From: a virus | Length of the DNA stretch: 64,000 nt | Strand: one strand, 5' to 3' | Virus record (IMG/VR): IMGVR_UViG_3300017917_001123 | Location: 186,001 to 250,000 of that record | Shown here: positions 33,960 through 40,861 of the stretch, in pieces | Numbering within the stretch: position 1 is the first letter of the stretch | How the letters are laid out: every line of letters starts with the position of its first letter | Translations under genes and position numbers: made by a program | Notes under the pieces: generated by a model | The model's database searches: none | The model's input: the letters and a program-made list of their open reading frames with translations, nothing else | Told to the model about the DNA's origin: nothing

Positions 33960-34135
33960 TAGATTTCCTCCTTGATCATCAGTGTGCCCATGTACATCAA
34001 CATCAGGCTAGTCACTGCCACGCCAATGCTGGCAATCAGGTGCGATGTTTCGATGCTGTTCTCAACACCACCGACTCCGAAGCCTGCGCCAACCAAGCCA
34101 ACGATAAATGCCACTGCGCCAATCTTTTGTTTCAT
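33959..34135 (-). CDS. Small two-helix membrane protein
   Basis: 58 residues from ATG 34135 with CAGGAGC upstream. Two hydrophobic helices: IGAVAFIVGLVGAGFGVGG and LIASIGVAVTSLMLMYMG. Probably inserted in the inner membrane. Unknown function. Confidence 0.6.
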   Translation of the reverse strand: MKQKIGAVAFIVGLVGAGFGVGGVENSIETSHLIASIGVAVTSLMLMYMGTLMIKEEI

Positions 34136-34167
34136 ATTCAGCTCCTGTTTGTTTAGTGTATGTGTGT

Positions 34168-34196
34168 AGTATAGCTTCAATTTACCACTTTGTCAA
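34168..34196 (-). promoter_or_regulatory. Early sigma-70 promoter, GGTAAA spacer
   Basis: TTGACA-aagt-GGTAAA-ttgaagc-TATACT; leader ACACACATACACTAAAC; drives the membrane protein at 33959. It overlaps the 3' end of the next gene. Confidence 0.9.
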
Positions 34197-34317
34197 CCGT
34201 TTTTAGGACCTGTTGTGTAAAAACAACACCCCCTTCGATTCGCTGATAAAGCTCTGCGACTGCCTGTACATAGAAACGCATAATGCGGCCCTTGCTGGTA
34301 ATCAGTGTGTATTCCAT
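34177..34317 (-). CDS. Very small early protein (46 residues)
   Basis: A 46-codon frame from ATG 34317 that overlaps the TGA of the upstream gene by one base (TGATG). Sequence begins MEYTLITSKGRIMRFYVQ and ends with KTVDKVVN. Coupling to its neighbour and a stop placed in the next promoter fit the rest of the block. Alpha/beta, function unknown. Confidence 0.6.
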   Translation of the reverse strand: MEYTLITSKGRIMRFYVQAVAELYQRIEGGVVFTQQVLKTVDKVVN

Positions 34318-34493
34318 CAACGATCCTTCATACGCTTGAACACAGCCATCATCTCTTTGTCATTCTCCAGCTTCTTGCGGAGCTTCTCCCAAGCACGATC
34401 CTCATCCAAGTGTTCGTTGTTCACAGAACGGCCGTTGCTCAGGTCCATGTTCCGCTTGTCCCACTTGGCCTGTTGCTTCTTGGAAATCTTCAT
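34317..34493 (-). CDS. Small basic helical early protein
   Basis: 58 residues from ATG 34493, RBS AAGGAGC. Lys/Arg-rich N-terminus (KISKKQQAKWDKRN) and a helical C-terminal half. Possibly a nucleic-acid binder; unknown. Confidence 0.6.
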   Translation of the reverse strand: MKISKKQQAKWDKRNMDLSNGRSVNNEHLDEDRAWEKLRKKLENDKEMMAVFKRMKDR

Positions 34494-34517
34494 TGCTTTG
34501 CTCCTTGCTATGTGTGT

Positions 34518-34546
34518 ATTATACAACCGGTTTTACCAAATGTCAA
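34518..34546 (-). promoter_or_regulatory. Early sigma-70 promoter, GGTAAA spacer
   Basis: TTGACA-ttt-GGTAAA-accggttg-TATAAT; drives the basic gene at 34317. Confidence 0.9.
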
Positions 34547-34555
34547 CCAAAAGAT

Positions 34556-34574
34556 CTGTTGTATTTTTGCCACA
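34556..34574 (-). repeat. 19-base repeat upstream of an early promoter, copy 2
   Basis: Identical to 33505-33523; placed between the -35 box and a GC-rich CCCGGG dyad (34621-34640). Confidence 0.7.
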
Positions 34575-34656
34575 AAAGGTGAACCCCGCGTACTTCACAG
34601 TAGGCAGGGTTCGGGGGTTGCCCGGGACACTACCCCCGGGACTTTGGAGCGATCGT

Positions 34657-34932
34657 TTAGAGTGTGATGCCCATTGCTTCGGCTTTGTAGCCTAGAGCAA
34701 CGATACGGCGTGATGGGCGACCCAACTCGTATTCAGTAACGGTAACGCCATTGCCTGCTGTGCGTGAGTTCGCATAAACAGCATAACCAGCTTGGCGGAT
34801 ACGGCTTGCTTCTGCGCTGATGTTGCCAATGCCGAAACGCTTCTTGGCTTCGCTTTGCGTCAACTTCTGACCAGCTTGAAGTGCTGTAAACAATTTACCT
34901 GTTTTTGTTTCTGGATTAATTCTCTTTAACAT
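34657..34932 (-). CDS. Winged-helix-type DNA-binding protein
   Basis: 91 residues from ATG 34932 with GAGGAAAA upstream. A helix-turn-helix pattern spans TGKLFTALQAGQKLTQSEAKKRFG and NISAEASRIRQAGY, followed by two strands (YAVYANSR and TEYELG), which form a small wing. This layout recurs in many phage early genes. A transcription regulator of this phage or the host is possible. Confidence 0.65.
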   Translation of the reverse strand: MLKRINPETKTGKLFTALQAGQKLTQSEAKKRFGIGNISAEASRIRQAGYAVYANSRTAGNGVTVTEYELGRPSRRIVALGYKAEAMGITL

Positions 34933-34977
34933 ATTTTTTTCCTCTATATAAAGGCTGACTACTGCCAGCGTTCTACT

Positions 34978-35006
34978 ATTATAGCACCTAGGCCAGGCCT
35001 TGTCTA
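34978..35006 (-). promoter_or_regulatory. Early promoter, -35 TAGACA
   Basis: TAGACA-17 bp-TATAAT; the spacer and leader differ from the common copies. Drives the DNA-binding protein gene. Confidence 0.7.
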
Positions 35007-35434
35007 GCTTTTTGGAGTTTTTCCTCCTGCGCCATTGCCCAAGCCCGATCAAAATTAGGGCTAGAAACTCTATCTGTAAGCCAATTGGTAAATCCATCAA
35101 TCAAAGGCAGGCGCATAGCTATTTCGTCTGACTTCTCCCACCAACTGTAATCAATATCAGGGCCTTCACGGGTAACACCTACTTGGCGCAGACCTGATTG
35201 CTTGAGCAGGACGGTGTGCTTCCATTTGCGTAGGACAACATCCTCAACCTCACGCCAATGACGTAGTGCCCAGGACTCTACTTCATCGCCCCGCTGTTCT
35301 AGCTCAACAATGAGTCCACGAACAGCATCCAGTCTACGACCAAGGGCTTCAATCTCAGCATCTGCTTGAGCCCAGTCCTTATAGAACTGTGGAGTTACAT
35401 ATTCAACTGTTCTTTTTGATCGAAACATTGGCAC
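34988..35434 (-). CDS. Hypothetical early protein, helical
   Basis: 148 residues, from GTG 35434 with AGGAGC 8 bases upstream (ATG 35428 is the alternative). Mostly helical with an N-terminal coiled coil (ADAEIEALGRRLDAVRGLI) and Trp-rich middle. It overlaps the membrane protein gene upstream by 32 bases. Unknown function. Confidence 0.55.
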   Translation of the reverse strand: MPMFRSKRTVEYVTPQFYKDWAQADAEIEALGRRLDAVRGLIVELEQRGDEVESWALRHWREVEDVVLRKWKHTVLLKQSGLRQVGVTREGPDIDYSWWEKSDEIAMRLPLIDGFTNWLTDRVSSPNFDRAWAMAQEEKLQKARQGLA

Positions 35435-35606
35435 GGAAGAAGGCTCCTAGGATAACCACGGCAAACCAGTTGTAGAGTGTGTAAGGGTCTTGACCAAGCA
35501 CGCCGGGGAAGAGTTGATTGAATGCCCAGATCGTTAGCAAAGGCCCGATAGCAACCACAAGGATGACTAGAGCAACGACACTGGCGATGGTAAACAGACT
35601 TTTCAT
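35403..35606 (-). CDS. Small membrane protein
   Basis: 67 residues with two hydrophobic segments, IASVVALVILVVAIGPLLTIW and FAVVILGAFF, and a short basic C-terminus. RBS TTGGAGAAT. Could be a membrane protein affecting the host envelope; no family recognised. Confidence 0.6.
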   Translation of the reverse strand: MKSLFTIASVVALVILVVAIGPLLTIWAFNQLFPGVLGQDPYTLYNWFAVVILGAFFRANVSIKKNS

Positions 35607-35620
35607 GTATTCTCCAAGAA

Positions 35621-35638
35621 AGGGGCACTCTGGCCCCT
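35621..35638 (-). terminator. Hairpin between early genes
   Basis: AGGGGC / GCCCCT stem with 6-base loop followed on the minus strand by TTTCTT; weak terminator or processing site between 35643 and 35606. Confidence 0.5.
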
Positions 35639-35642
35639 ACTA

Positions 35643-36080
35643 TCACATCAATGCTGGTTCAGCGTTGGCCAAAATGTCCTCGACCTTAGACATTGCTTCT
35701 GCCTCAGACTGAACAGCAGTCTTGACAGAGGCCTGACCAGTCTTGGTCTTAGCCTTAGCTTCCTTCTTAGCAGGAGCCTTAGCCTTAGCCTTAGTTGCCT
35801 TAGCCTTAGGAGCAGCCTTAGCCGGCTTAGCAGTAACGCCACGCTTGTCAGCCGCCGCTTCGAGAGCCGCTTGGACTTCTTTGTTACCGTTGGCAAAGTC
35901 GATGCTCAACAGGAACGCTACAGCGTCTTCCTTAGACATCGGGTGACGCAACTCGACGATGTCAATGTCCTTGTGGCCATTCTTGGCAAGTACTTTGACA
36001 CGCAGGGCATCGTTACAGAAACGAACCTTGAACTCACCATTCAAGCGCGAAACACCAGCATGAGAAAAAACGTTAGACAT
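35643..36080 (-). CDS. Histone H1-like basic-tailed early protein
   Basis: 145 residues. A folded N-terminal domain (residues 1-70) is followed by a strongly basic Ala/Lys/Pro tail (AAPKAKATKAKAKAPAKK) and a short acidic helix. This tail resembles those of histone H1 and bacterial H1-like nucleoid proteins, so DNA compaction or host-nucleoid takeover is plausible. The start follows a 36-base leader from the promoter at 36137. The composition is visible; the role is inferred. Confidence 0.7.
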   Translation of the reverse strand: MSNVFSHAGVSRLNGEFKVRFCNDALRVKVLAKNGHKDIDIVELRHPMSKEDAVAFLLSIDFANGNKEVQAALEAAADKRGVTAKPAKAAPKAKATKAKAKAPAKKEAKAKTKTGQASVKTAVQSEAEAMSKVEDILANAEPALM

Positions 36081-36136
36081 AAAATACCTTTCTGTGTGTG
36101 TTTAAAAAGTTAACAGCAATCTCTTACTGTTTTAAT

Positions 36137-36165
36137 AGTATAGCACCAAAATGCCCAAAAGTCAA
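36137..36165 (-). promoter_or_regulatory. Early sigma-70 promoter, variant spacer
   Basis: TTGACT-17 bp-TATACT, with GGGCAT in place of GGTAAA; drives the H1-like gene. Confidence 0.8.
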
Positions 36166-36169
36166 CCCC

Positions 36170-36340
36170 TTAGGCGCCATAGTAAGGGCTGAATTCCTCA
36201 TCGGATTGTGGCTTAAATGCCACATCTTTGAGTTGTTTAACGGTCCAATCCATTGCCGCCGGATTGGGCTCAAATTCCGGCACTCCGTCCTCAGAAACAT
36301 CGTAGTCCGTGTCCTCGGTGATCATTGCGAAACGACTCAT
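36170..36340 (-). CDS. Very small early protein (56 residues)
   Basis: A 56-codon frame from ATG 36340, in ATGA overlap with the gene at 36337. Contains a long acidic start (TEDTDYDVSEDG), a Trp-centred helix (AAMDWTVKQLKDVAF) and ends FSPYYGA. Soluble; function unknown. Confidence 0.6.
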   Translation of the reverse strand: MSRFAMITEDTDYDVSEDGVPEFEPNPAAMDWTVKQLKDVAFKPQSDEEFSPYYGA

Positions 36341-36525
36341 AGCTCTACCTCCTCATCAATTACTTCAATGTCAGTGATCCGAAACTCACCTGCGTCTGTG
36401 CTGACCCCACAAAACGCATCTCGGAAACTTTGGTTCTCAGCTAGGAAGTTATAGACATCCTGCTTGTCAGTGCCCTCAGGCACTTCAATCTCTTGCCTAA
36501 GGGTTGTGGTTACCATTACCTTCAT
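36337..36525 (-). CDS. Small early protein
   Basis: 62 residues, beta-alpha-beta-like (VMVTTTLRQEIEVPEGTDKQ, then EFRITDIEVIDEEVEL). ATGA overlap with both neighbours, so it is cotranslated. Unknown function. Confidence 0.6.
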   Translation of the reverse strand: MKVMVTTTLRQEIEVPEGTDKQDVYNFLAENQSFRDAFCGVSTDAGEFRITDIEVIDEEVEL

Positions 36526-36908
36526 TCGTCTGCCTCCAGTGCTTCGTGTTCAAACGCATCAGTCAGCAAGCCGTTAAACTCGCCGTAGAACTCAACATAC
36601 CACTTGCCGTCTTTGCGGAGGATGTAGTTGTATTCCTCTCCTTGTGCTTCGCGACGGTACTCTGCGAAGTCCTTGTACATACGCTGAGGGCAGTCCTCGC
36701 CACGTTCCTTGTAGAAAGTACAACCGCTAACAGTTTCGTCCAGCGAGCTCATGTCGCCGTTGTCCAACAGCTCGCGGACCAGGAACGGGTCTGTGTAGTG
36801 GTTCTGCAGAATCTTGCCGTTGTGATCCAAGTAGCCGTCCCAGTGGCAGTAAATTTGACCAACAGTACCGTCTGCGTACTCCAGGGCGATAGTAGAACGA
36901 GTTGCCAT
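36522..36908 (-). CDS. Conserved phage early protein (MATRSTI family)
   Basis: 128 residues. The N-terminus MATRSTIALEYADGTVGQIY with CHWDGYLDHNGKIL is a recurrent phage signature; the C-terminal half has YNYILRKDGKWYVEFYG. Function unknown, probably a small enzyme-like or binding fold. RBS AAGGAGC. Confidence 0.7.
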   Translation of the reverse strand: MATRSTIALEYADGTVGQIYCHWDGYLDHNGKILQNHYTDPFLVRELLDNGDMSSLDETVSGCTFYKERGEDCPQRMYKDFAEYRREAQGEEYNYILRKDGKWYVEFYGEFNGLLTDAFEHEALEADE

Positions 36909-36939
36909 TTATGAGCTCCTTTTGTTTCAGTGTGTATGT

Positions 36940-36968
36940 ATTATATGACCAATTTACCAGTTTGTCAA
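36940..36968 (-). promoter_or_regulatory. Early sigma-70 promoter, GGTAAA spacer
   Basis: TTGACA-aact-GGTAAA-ttggtca-TATAAT; drives the gene at 36522. Confidence 0.9.
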
Positions 36969-36970
36969 CC

Positions 36971-36991
36971 AACCCTACAGCCTGTAGGGTT
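36971..36991 (-). repeat. Perfect hairpin at gene end
   Basis: 10-bp inverted repeat (AACCCTACAG / CTGTAGGGTT) with one central base, overlapping the stop of the gene at 36990 and lying just upstream of the next -35. No T run, so a weak terminator or processing site. Confidence 0.6.
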
Positions 36992-37352
36992 ATTGTTGCT
37001 CAAAAGCCACAGTAACGTCGACCTCAATGTCCGTAACATCGCCAGCAAGGTCAAACTTCAAGCCGGTAACAGCCGCGCCGTATTGTGCGGCCTTAAGGCG
37101 GCGCTCAACTTCGTGGCGCAGGTCGCCCAGCATATCGTTGAGAAAGTCCTGTGCGCTGTCTTTAACGCCTTTCAGCGTCTCTTGGATGCCGTTGCGGCTC
37201 ATGTCCTCTTGCCCGTCTACGATCATGTCGATAAACGCTTCGGTCTGACCAACGAGGGCTTGCTCAACAATAGCGTCGATCAGCTCGCGCTTTGCCCACA
37301 GGATCTCGCTGGCCTTAAAGGTCTGCTCACGTGCCTTGTAAACAACAGTCAT
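36990..37352 (-). CDS. Hypothetical early protein
   Basis: 120 residues. A helical first half (ASEILWAKRELIDAIVEQALV) leads to an amphipathic middle and a beta-rich end (VTDIEVDVTVAFEQQ). RBS AAGGAGC. Unknown function. Confidence 0.6.
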   Translation of the reverse strand: MTVVYKAREQTFKASEILWAKRELIDAIVEQALVGQTEAFIDMIVDGQEDMSRNGIQETLKGVKDSAQDFLNDMLGDLRHEVERRLKAAQYGAAVTGLKFDLAGDVTDIEVDVTVAFEQQ

Positions 37353-37384
37353 TTCTTGCTCCTTTTCCTAACTGTCTAGCCTAT

Positions 37385-37413
37385 AGTATAACACCGGTTT
37401 TACCACTTGTCAA
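37385..37413 (-). promoter_or_regulatory. Early sigma-70 promoter, GGTAAA spacer
   Basis: TTGACA-agt-GGTAAA-accggtgt-TATACT; drives the gene at 36990; overlaps the stop of the gene at 37410. Confidence 0.9.
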
Positions 37414-37655
37414 CCGATATCTGCAGTAACCCTGTTCTCTGTAGGGTTATAGGTCAGGAACACTTTGCCAAAGGTAGCACCGCGCCCGTCTTCGTCGTGG
37501 TACTCTACTTTGTAGCAAAACTGTCCGCCGTTGGTTATGCCCAGGAACTTGGCACCCTTGAACGCCATCATCTTGTAACCGCAGGAGTCCAAGGTCATAG
37601 CTAAGGTGTGGGTGCTGTAGCTGGTTAGGAGTTTGAGTGTTTCAGCAGTAATCAT
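37410..37655 (-). CDS. Small early protein
   Basis: 81 residues; a helical start (TAETLKLLTSYST) then strands with GGQFCYKVEYHDEDG. Its stop TGA is part of the TTGACA box of the promoter at 37385-37413. ATGA overlap with the upstream gene. Unknown function. Confidence 0.6.
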   Translation of the reverse strand: MITAETLKLLTSYSTHTLAMTLDSCGYKMMAFKGAKFLGITNGGQFCYKVEYHDEDGRGATFGKVFLTYNPTENRVTADIG

Positions 37656-37897
37656 CCCAGCACCACCACTTCTGTGCCCTCAACAACAGGCTCGCCTTCG
37701 TCATCGTAGTCAAAGTCGTCTTGGTCTACGACCTTGTGCATACGGTGGTAGTCGCTGTACTTGACATAGCCTACCTCTACGCTGTCTACAGTAGGAGCCA
37801 CTTGAGTGCGCCAGTGGTCGCCGTAGTTGTATTGGAAGTGGACTTCGGCGTCCGGGTTCTCCATTTGTAGCAGTTCAATGAGCTCGGAAACTTTCAT
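37652..37897 (-). CDS. Conserved phage early protein (MKVSELIELL family)
   Basis: 81 residues beginning MKVSELIELLQMENPDAEVH with the conserved NYGDHWRTQV; acidic C-terminus. A pattern seen in several aquatic phages. Function unknown. Confidence 0.65.
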   Translation of the reverse strand: MKVSELIELLQMENPDAEVHFQYNYGDHWRTQVAPTVDSVEVGYVKYSDYHRMHKVVDQDDFDYDDEGEPVVEGTEVVVLG

Positions 37898-38142
37898 GCT
37901 TGCTCCTTAAAGTAAACGACTTTGATGCGTCCGTTAGTTTGTACGAAAGCACAGTTGTCTTCAAACTGTACATCCGGATGGGCTAGGACCTGCTTAGTAA
38001 ACATTTTAACAGTTCGCACGTTAACGGCACCCTGCCAATCCTCGCGGGCCACGCCCTCATTGTAACTGTACTTGCCGCGGCAACCGCACATGCAACCTAC
38101 TTTGCCCGAATAAACTTTTGCAACTTTGCTGACGTTTAACAT
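37894..38142 (-). CDS. Small early protein with cysteine cluster
   Basis: 82 residues from ATG 38142 with CAGGAGC upstream. CMCGCRGKY near residue 17 may bind zinc. Alpha/beta C-terminal part. ATGA overlap downstream. Unknown function. Confidence 0.6.
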   Translation of the reverse strand: MLNVSKVAKVYSGKVGCMCGCRGKYSYNEGVAREDWQGAVNVRTVKMFTKQVLAHPDVQFEDNCAFVQTNGRIKVVYFKEQA

Positions 38143-38173
38143 TTCTGCTCCTGCTTGTTTAGTGTATGTGTGT

Positions 38174-38202
38174 AGTATAACACAAATGGTTTTACCTGTC
38201 AA
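38174..38202 (-). promoter_or_regulatory. Early sigma-70 promoter, GGTAAA shifted
   Basis: TTGACA-GGTAAA-accatttgtgt-TATACT; GGTAAA follows the -35 directly. Drives the gene at 37894. Confidence 0.85.
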
Positions 38203-38215
38203 CCCCTTTTATAAA

Positions 38216-38229
38216 AGCCCTTTCGGGCT
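38216..38229 (-). terminator. Short hairpin AGCCC-TTTC-GGGCT
   Basis: A 5-bp stem followed on the minus strand by TTTTAT; weak terminator between the 49-residue gene and the next promoter. Confidence 0.5.
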
Positions 38230-38238
38230 GTAGGGTTA

Positions 38239-38388
38239 TTAGGCAGGTACTACTTTAATAAGCATAAAACTGTTTAGGCTGTTAAGTTCCTGATGGAACG
38301 CGGCTACAGCTTGTTTACGTGTGCAAGGGCGTGTTAGGGCTGTATGCACTTGGTTTTTGTAGTAGTAATGTATAACGTATTGTTTCAT
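38239..38388 (-). CDS. Very small early protein (49 residues)
   Basis: A 49-codon frame from ATG 38388 with AAGGAGC 5 bases upstream and its own early promoter. Begins MKQYVIHYYYKNQVHTALTR, then a helix AVAAFHQELNSL, ending IKVVPA. Beta-alpha-beta look. Function unknown. Confidence 0.65.
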   Translation of the reverse strand: MKQYVIHYYYKNQVHTALTRPCTRKQAVAAFHQELNSLNSFMLIKVVPA

Positions 38389-38413
38389 GGTCGCTCCTTT
38401 AGTGTATGTGTGT

Positions 38414-38442
38414 AGTATAACACACTTTTACCAAAGTGTCAA
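38414..38442 (-). promoter_or_regulatory. Early sigma-70 promoter, GGTAAA spacer
   Basis: TTGACA-cttt-GGTAAA-agtgtgt-TATACT; drives the 49-residue gene. The TGA of the membrane gene at 38439 is inside the -35. Confidence 0.9.
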
Positions 38443-38660
38443 CCCCAAGCGTTATATAACCCTATAGCGCATACGGATATAGCTACAACGTTAACAATGA
38501 ACTGTGGCTTATTTGCCACACGTATAGTCCATGTCAAGTACAGTAGCCCGCCTAGCAAACCAAACAGGGGGTCCAACTTTAGCTCCCTGTAAAAGTTCAT
38601 CAACACGTACATTGCCAAGATGCAGGCAGTGCCTGCCCACTGTAGTACTGTATTAAGCAT
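38439..38660 (-). CDS. Small membrane protein, about three helices
   Basis: 73 residues from ATG 38660, overlapping the upstream gene by 8 bases (a TTG 6 bases earlier is possible). Hydrophobic stretches TVLQWAGTACILAMYVLMN, LFGLLGGLLYLTWTI and IVNVVAISVCAIGLYN. Likely inner-membrane. Function unknown. Confidence 0.65.
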   Translation of the reverse strand: MLNTVLQWAGTACILAMYVLMNFYRELKLDPLFGLLGGLLYLTWTIRVANKPQFIVNVVAISVCAIGLYNAWG

Positions 38661-38832
38661 TGTCAAATTCCATTACGTCACAACGCAAGTCGTCTACAAT
38701 GTCCTCAATCCTATTGTGCGTCTCATAGCACACGTCACTGTCACCCAGCACCTCTTGTATTAATGCGTCCGCATCCTCTAGCAAATCTATTGCCTCACGC
38801 AGTTTAGCTGCCTTTTGTTTTGCTGTTAACAT
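38653..38832 (-). CDS. Very small helical early protein (59 residues)
   Basis: A 59-codon frame from ATG 38832 with AAGGAGC upstream and its own early promoter. Helical with acidic surface (AKLREAIDLLEDADALIQEV, NRIEDIVDDLRCD). Function unknown. Confidence 0.65.
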   Translation of the reverse strand: MLTAKQKAAKLREAIDLLEDADALIQEVLGDSDVCYETHNRIEDIVDDLRCDVMEFDNA

Positions 38833-38863
38833 GTTCGCTCCTTGTTGTTTAGTGTATGTGTGT

Positions 38864-38892
38864 AGTATAGCACAGTTTTACCACTTTGTCAA
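38864..38892 (-). promoter_or_regulatory. Early sigma-70 promoter, GGTAAA spacer
   Basis: TTGACA-aagt-GGTAAA-actgtgc-TATACT; drives the 59-residue gene. Confidence 0.9.
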
Positions 38893-38917
38893 CTGTGCTA
38901 TACAATAACCCTATGCT

Positions 38918-39283
38918 TTAGTCAACTACGTGCACGTCAGCAAAACTAGCATAGCCAAACTTAGCTTCCCAGCTAGCAATAAAGTCTCTGCCTACGTCTA
39001 AGCTAACAAAGTCATCACCCTGCATGCCCTGCTCGCTATAGCACAAGTCTACAACAAGCCCATGCTCTGTAATAAACTGCATTAAGTCTATTTTAAATTG
39101 TTTGTCTGTGTAAATTAGCCCGTCTTTATAAACGTCCCAAGTGTCTGTGTTAAAAAACACACGCAGTTCCCCATACTCCTTGTCCTCGCTAACAAAGCCC
39201 AAGCGCATGTCTGTAATCTCTACAGCTTTTTGCACGTTGCTCCAGTAGCCATCGCCGCTAGTGTTAAAAATAACTTTTTGCAT
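38918..39283 (-). CDS. Hypothetical early protein
   Basis: 121 residues from ATG 39283 with AAGGAGC upstream. Mixed alpha/beta with IFNTSGDGYWSNVQKAVE and FNTDTWDVYKDGLIY. Unknown function. Confidence 0.6.
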   Translation of the reverse strand: MQKVIFNTSGDGYWSNVQKAVEITDMRLGFVSEDKEYGELRVFFNTDTWDVYKDGLIYTDKQFKIDLMQFITEHGLVVDLCYSEQGMQGDDFVSLDVGRDFIASWEAKFGYASFADVHVVD

Positions 39284-39313
39284 TTGTTTGCTCCTTGCAG
39301 TGTTTAAGTGTGT

Positions 39314-39342
39314 AGTATAGCACCAATTTACCACTTTGTCAA
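39314..39342 (-). promoter_or_regulatory. Early sigma-70 promoter, GGTAAA spacer
   Basis: TTGACA-aagt-GGTAAA-ttggtgc-TATACT; drives the gene at 38918. Confidence 0.9.
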
Positions 39343-39351
39343 CTACTACGT

Positions 39352-39375
39352 AAAAAAACCCTACGCAGGGTAGGG
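39352..39375 (-). terminator. Rho-independent terminator (minus)
   Basis: Stem CCCTAC / GTAGGG (39359-39364, 39370-39375) followed on the minus strand by seven T; ends the gene at 39383 before the next promoter. Confidence 0.85.
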
Positions 39376-39382
39376 CTATTGT

Positions 39383-39655
39383 TTAAATGTTAGCTATAAC
39401 ACGAACGTATTGGAATCCGGCGCAACGGGTAGCAAAATTGCGTACAGAACCCGAACGCTTTACAGGGTTTTTAATTGTACTACGCAAAAAGTTATACAAT
39501 ACATCGGCGGAACTGGCATTGTTTAAAACAAAAGTAACACTACGACGCGGATTACTAGTGTTTGCTTTTGTTTTAAGCGTACGGTCGGTATATGTACGTA
39601 CATAGTTTACATTTGCTGCACGTGCTACAGCGCGGACTTGTTTAGTGCTTAACAT
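39383..39655 (-). CDS. Basic early protein
   Basis: 90 residues from ATG 39655, RBS AGGAGC. Rich in Arg/Lys (KQVRAVARAANVNYVRTYTD, SVRNFATRC). Could bind nucleic acid. Unknown function. Confidence 0.6.
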   Translation of the reverse strand: MLSTKQVRAVARAANVNYVRTYTDRTLKTKANTSNPRRSVTFVLNNASSADVLYNFLRSTIKNPVKRSGSVRNFATRCAGFQYVRVIANI

Positions 39656-39678
39656 ACTTGCTCCTTTAGTGTCTGTGT

Positions 39679-39707
39679 AGTATAGCACCAATTTACCAGT
39701 TTGTCAA
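39679..39707 (-). promoter_or_regulatory. Early sigma-70 promoter, GGTAAA spacer
   Basis: TTGACA-aact-GGTAAA-ttggtgc-TATACT; drives the gene at 39383. The upstream SleB-type gene ends with TGA inside this -35. Confidence 0.9.
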
Positions 39708-40228
39708 GTCTTTTTGTAAAAAATATGCTGTCCAATCTGTTGTATTTTCACAACACTCCTTGACCAAATAGGTTCTTTAATGTAGTCCGCATGATAGAAG
39801 GTACTATGTTCCAACCCTGCTACCCTATAGCCCTCCTGGAGCACCTTGTGAGCAACCTCCTTGCTTTCTGCCCACAAAGGCCCTTTAGGTTGAGCATAGC
39901 GTTTCTTCTTGTCCAATGTCCAGCTGAACTGAGCCCGAGCATAGACAACCTTACATATATCAGTACCCCAGCGTTTCTCCTTTAGTCGATTGAGTGTTAC
40001 CTGTGCGACAGCAAACTTACCTAACCGGTCCTCCACACCGGCTTCATAGAAAATGTTCTTGGCCAAACAGTCTGCTTCAGCAGAAGTATGCTGAACACGC
40101 TGTTGAGTCTTGATCAAATAGATCTTGATCTCTTGTATGTCATCGTGAAGGGTAGAGATCTCCAGTTGCTGGAACGCCAGGATGGCGAACATGGCCACCC
40201 CAGCTAGGATCTTCCATATGCCGTTCAC
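39704..40228 (-). CDS. SleB-type cell-wall hydrolase, membrane-anchored
   Basis: 174 residues. A signal-anchor-like N-terminus (ILAGVAMFAILAFQQLEI) is followed by the Hydrolase_2/SleB domain: CLAKNIFYEAGVEDRLGKFAV (54-74; the Glu in YEA is the likely catalytic residue), VTLNRLKEKRWG, ICKVVY and AQFSWT. The family cleaves peptidoglycan. An anchor rather than a cleavable signal suggests delayed release, but it sits in the early block, so superinfection exclusion or wall remodelling is also possible. A second copy lies at 50952. Confidence 0.8.
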   Translation of the reverse strand: MNGIWKILAGVAMFAILAFQQLEISTLHDDIQEIKIYLIKTQQRVQHTSAEADCLAKNIFYEAGVEDRLGKFAVAQVTLNRLKEKRWGTDICKVVYARAQFSWTLDKKKRYAQPKGPLWAESKEVAHKVLQEGYRVAGLEHSTFYHADYIKEPIWSRSVVKIQQIGQHIFYKKT

Positions 40229-40851
40229 TTGTGTGGCTCCAAGTTGTTCTTCTCTACACCGTCCTTATACCAGTCGGTGAGTTCCTCGTCCTCTTCGTCC
40301 TCATACTCGGCCATAGACTCGGAGATGCCATACTCATCATCCAGTTCGTCGCCAACGACATCACGCACGGTTTTAGAAGTCTCACCGCCGAACTCAATAC
40401 ACTCGTCACTGCCGTTATACCAACGACCTACATAGGCCATGCCTGGTTCGTAGTAGGTAGCCTCTACTTCAAAGCCGTCATCTACTAGGGCCTCGTAGAT
40501 GCCTACGGGCGGGGCCCACGCAGAGTCAAAGCCGAACTCAATGGTGTTGTTCTCAATCTTTATATCAGGGTCGTAGGCATCAACATCCCACTTGGTGCCC
40601 CAATGATTCACGCAGAAGTCATACCAGTTGGCCACACCATATTTGGCAATGTTCTCGGCACTCCGGCGCTCGAGCTCAATCTGGTCCGGATTCGTTTCGT
40701 CACCAACTCGACCTGCTACAATGTTCAGGTCCTCTGGAATCGGAACCACATGCTTACAGAAGTTGCCTTCCTTAATGGCCTCAACGAGGGCTTCAAGTTT
40801 CTGGGTATCTTCGTGGCTGATTACCACACGGTTGTTGCACCAATTAGGCAT
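40225..40851 (-). CDS. Api92-like early protein
   Basis: 208 residues from ATG 40851 (RBS AAGGAGC); the open frame upstream is a shadow. The N-terminus MPNWCNNRVVISHEDTQKLE is the family hallmark. It continues with VNHWGTKWDVDAY and FDSAWAPPVGIYEALVDDG, then a long acidic tail (YEDEEDEELTDW). Family members are common on phages and plasmids; the function is unknown. The acidic tail may mimic DNA. Confidence 0.75.
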   Translation of the reverse strand: MPNWCNNRVVISHEDTQKLEALVEAIKEGNFCKHVVPIPEDLNIVAGRVGDETNPDQIELERRSAENIAKYGVANWYDFCVNHWGTKWDVDAYDPDIKIENNTIEFGFDSAWAPPVGIYEALVDDGFEVEATYYEPGMAYVGRWYNGSDECIEFGGETSKTVRDVVGDELDDEYGISESMAEYEDEEDEELTDWYKDGVEKNNLEPHK

Positions 40852-40861
40852 AGTAGGCTCC

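Noticed and set aside
32697-34695. Several plus-strand ORFs opposite the early genes
   Set aside because: They run through minus-strand promoters and end at unrelated places; composition is of reverse complement of real genes.
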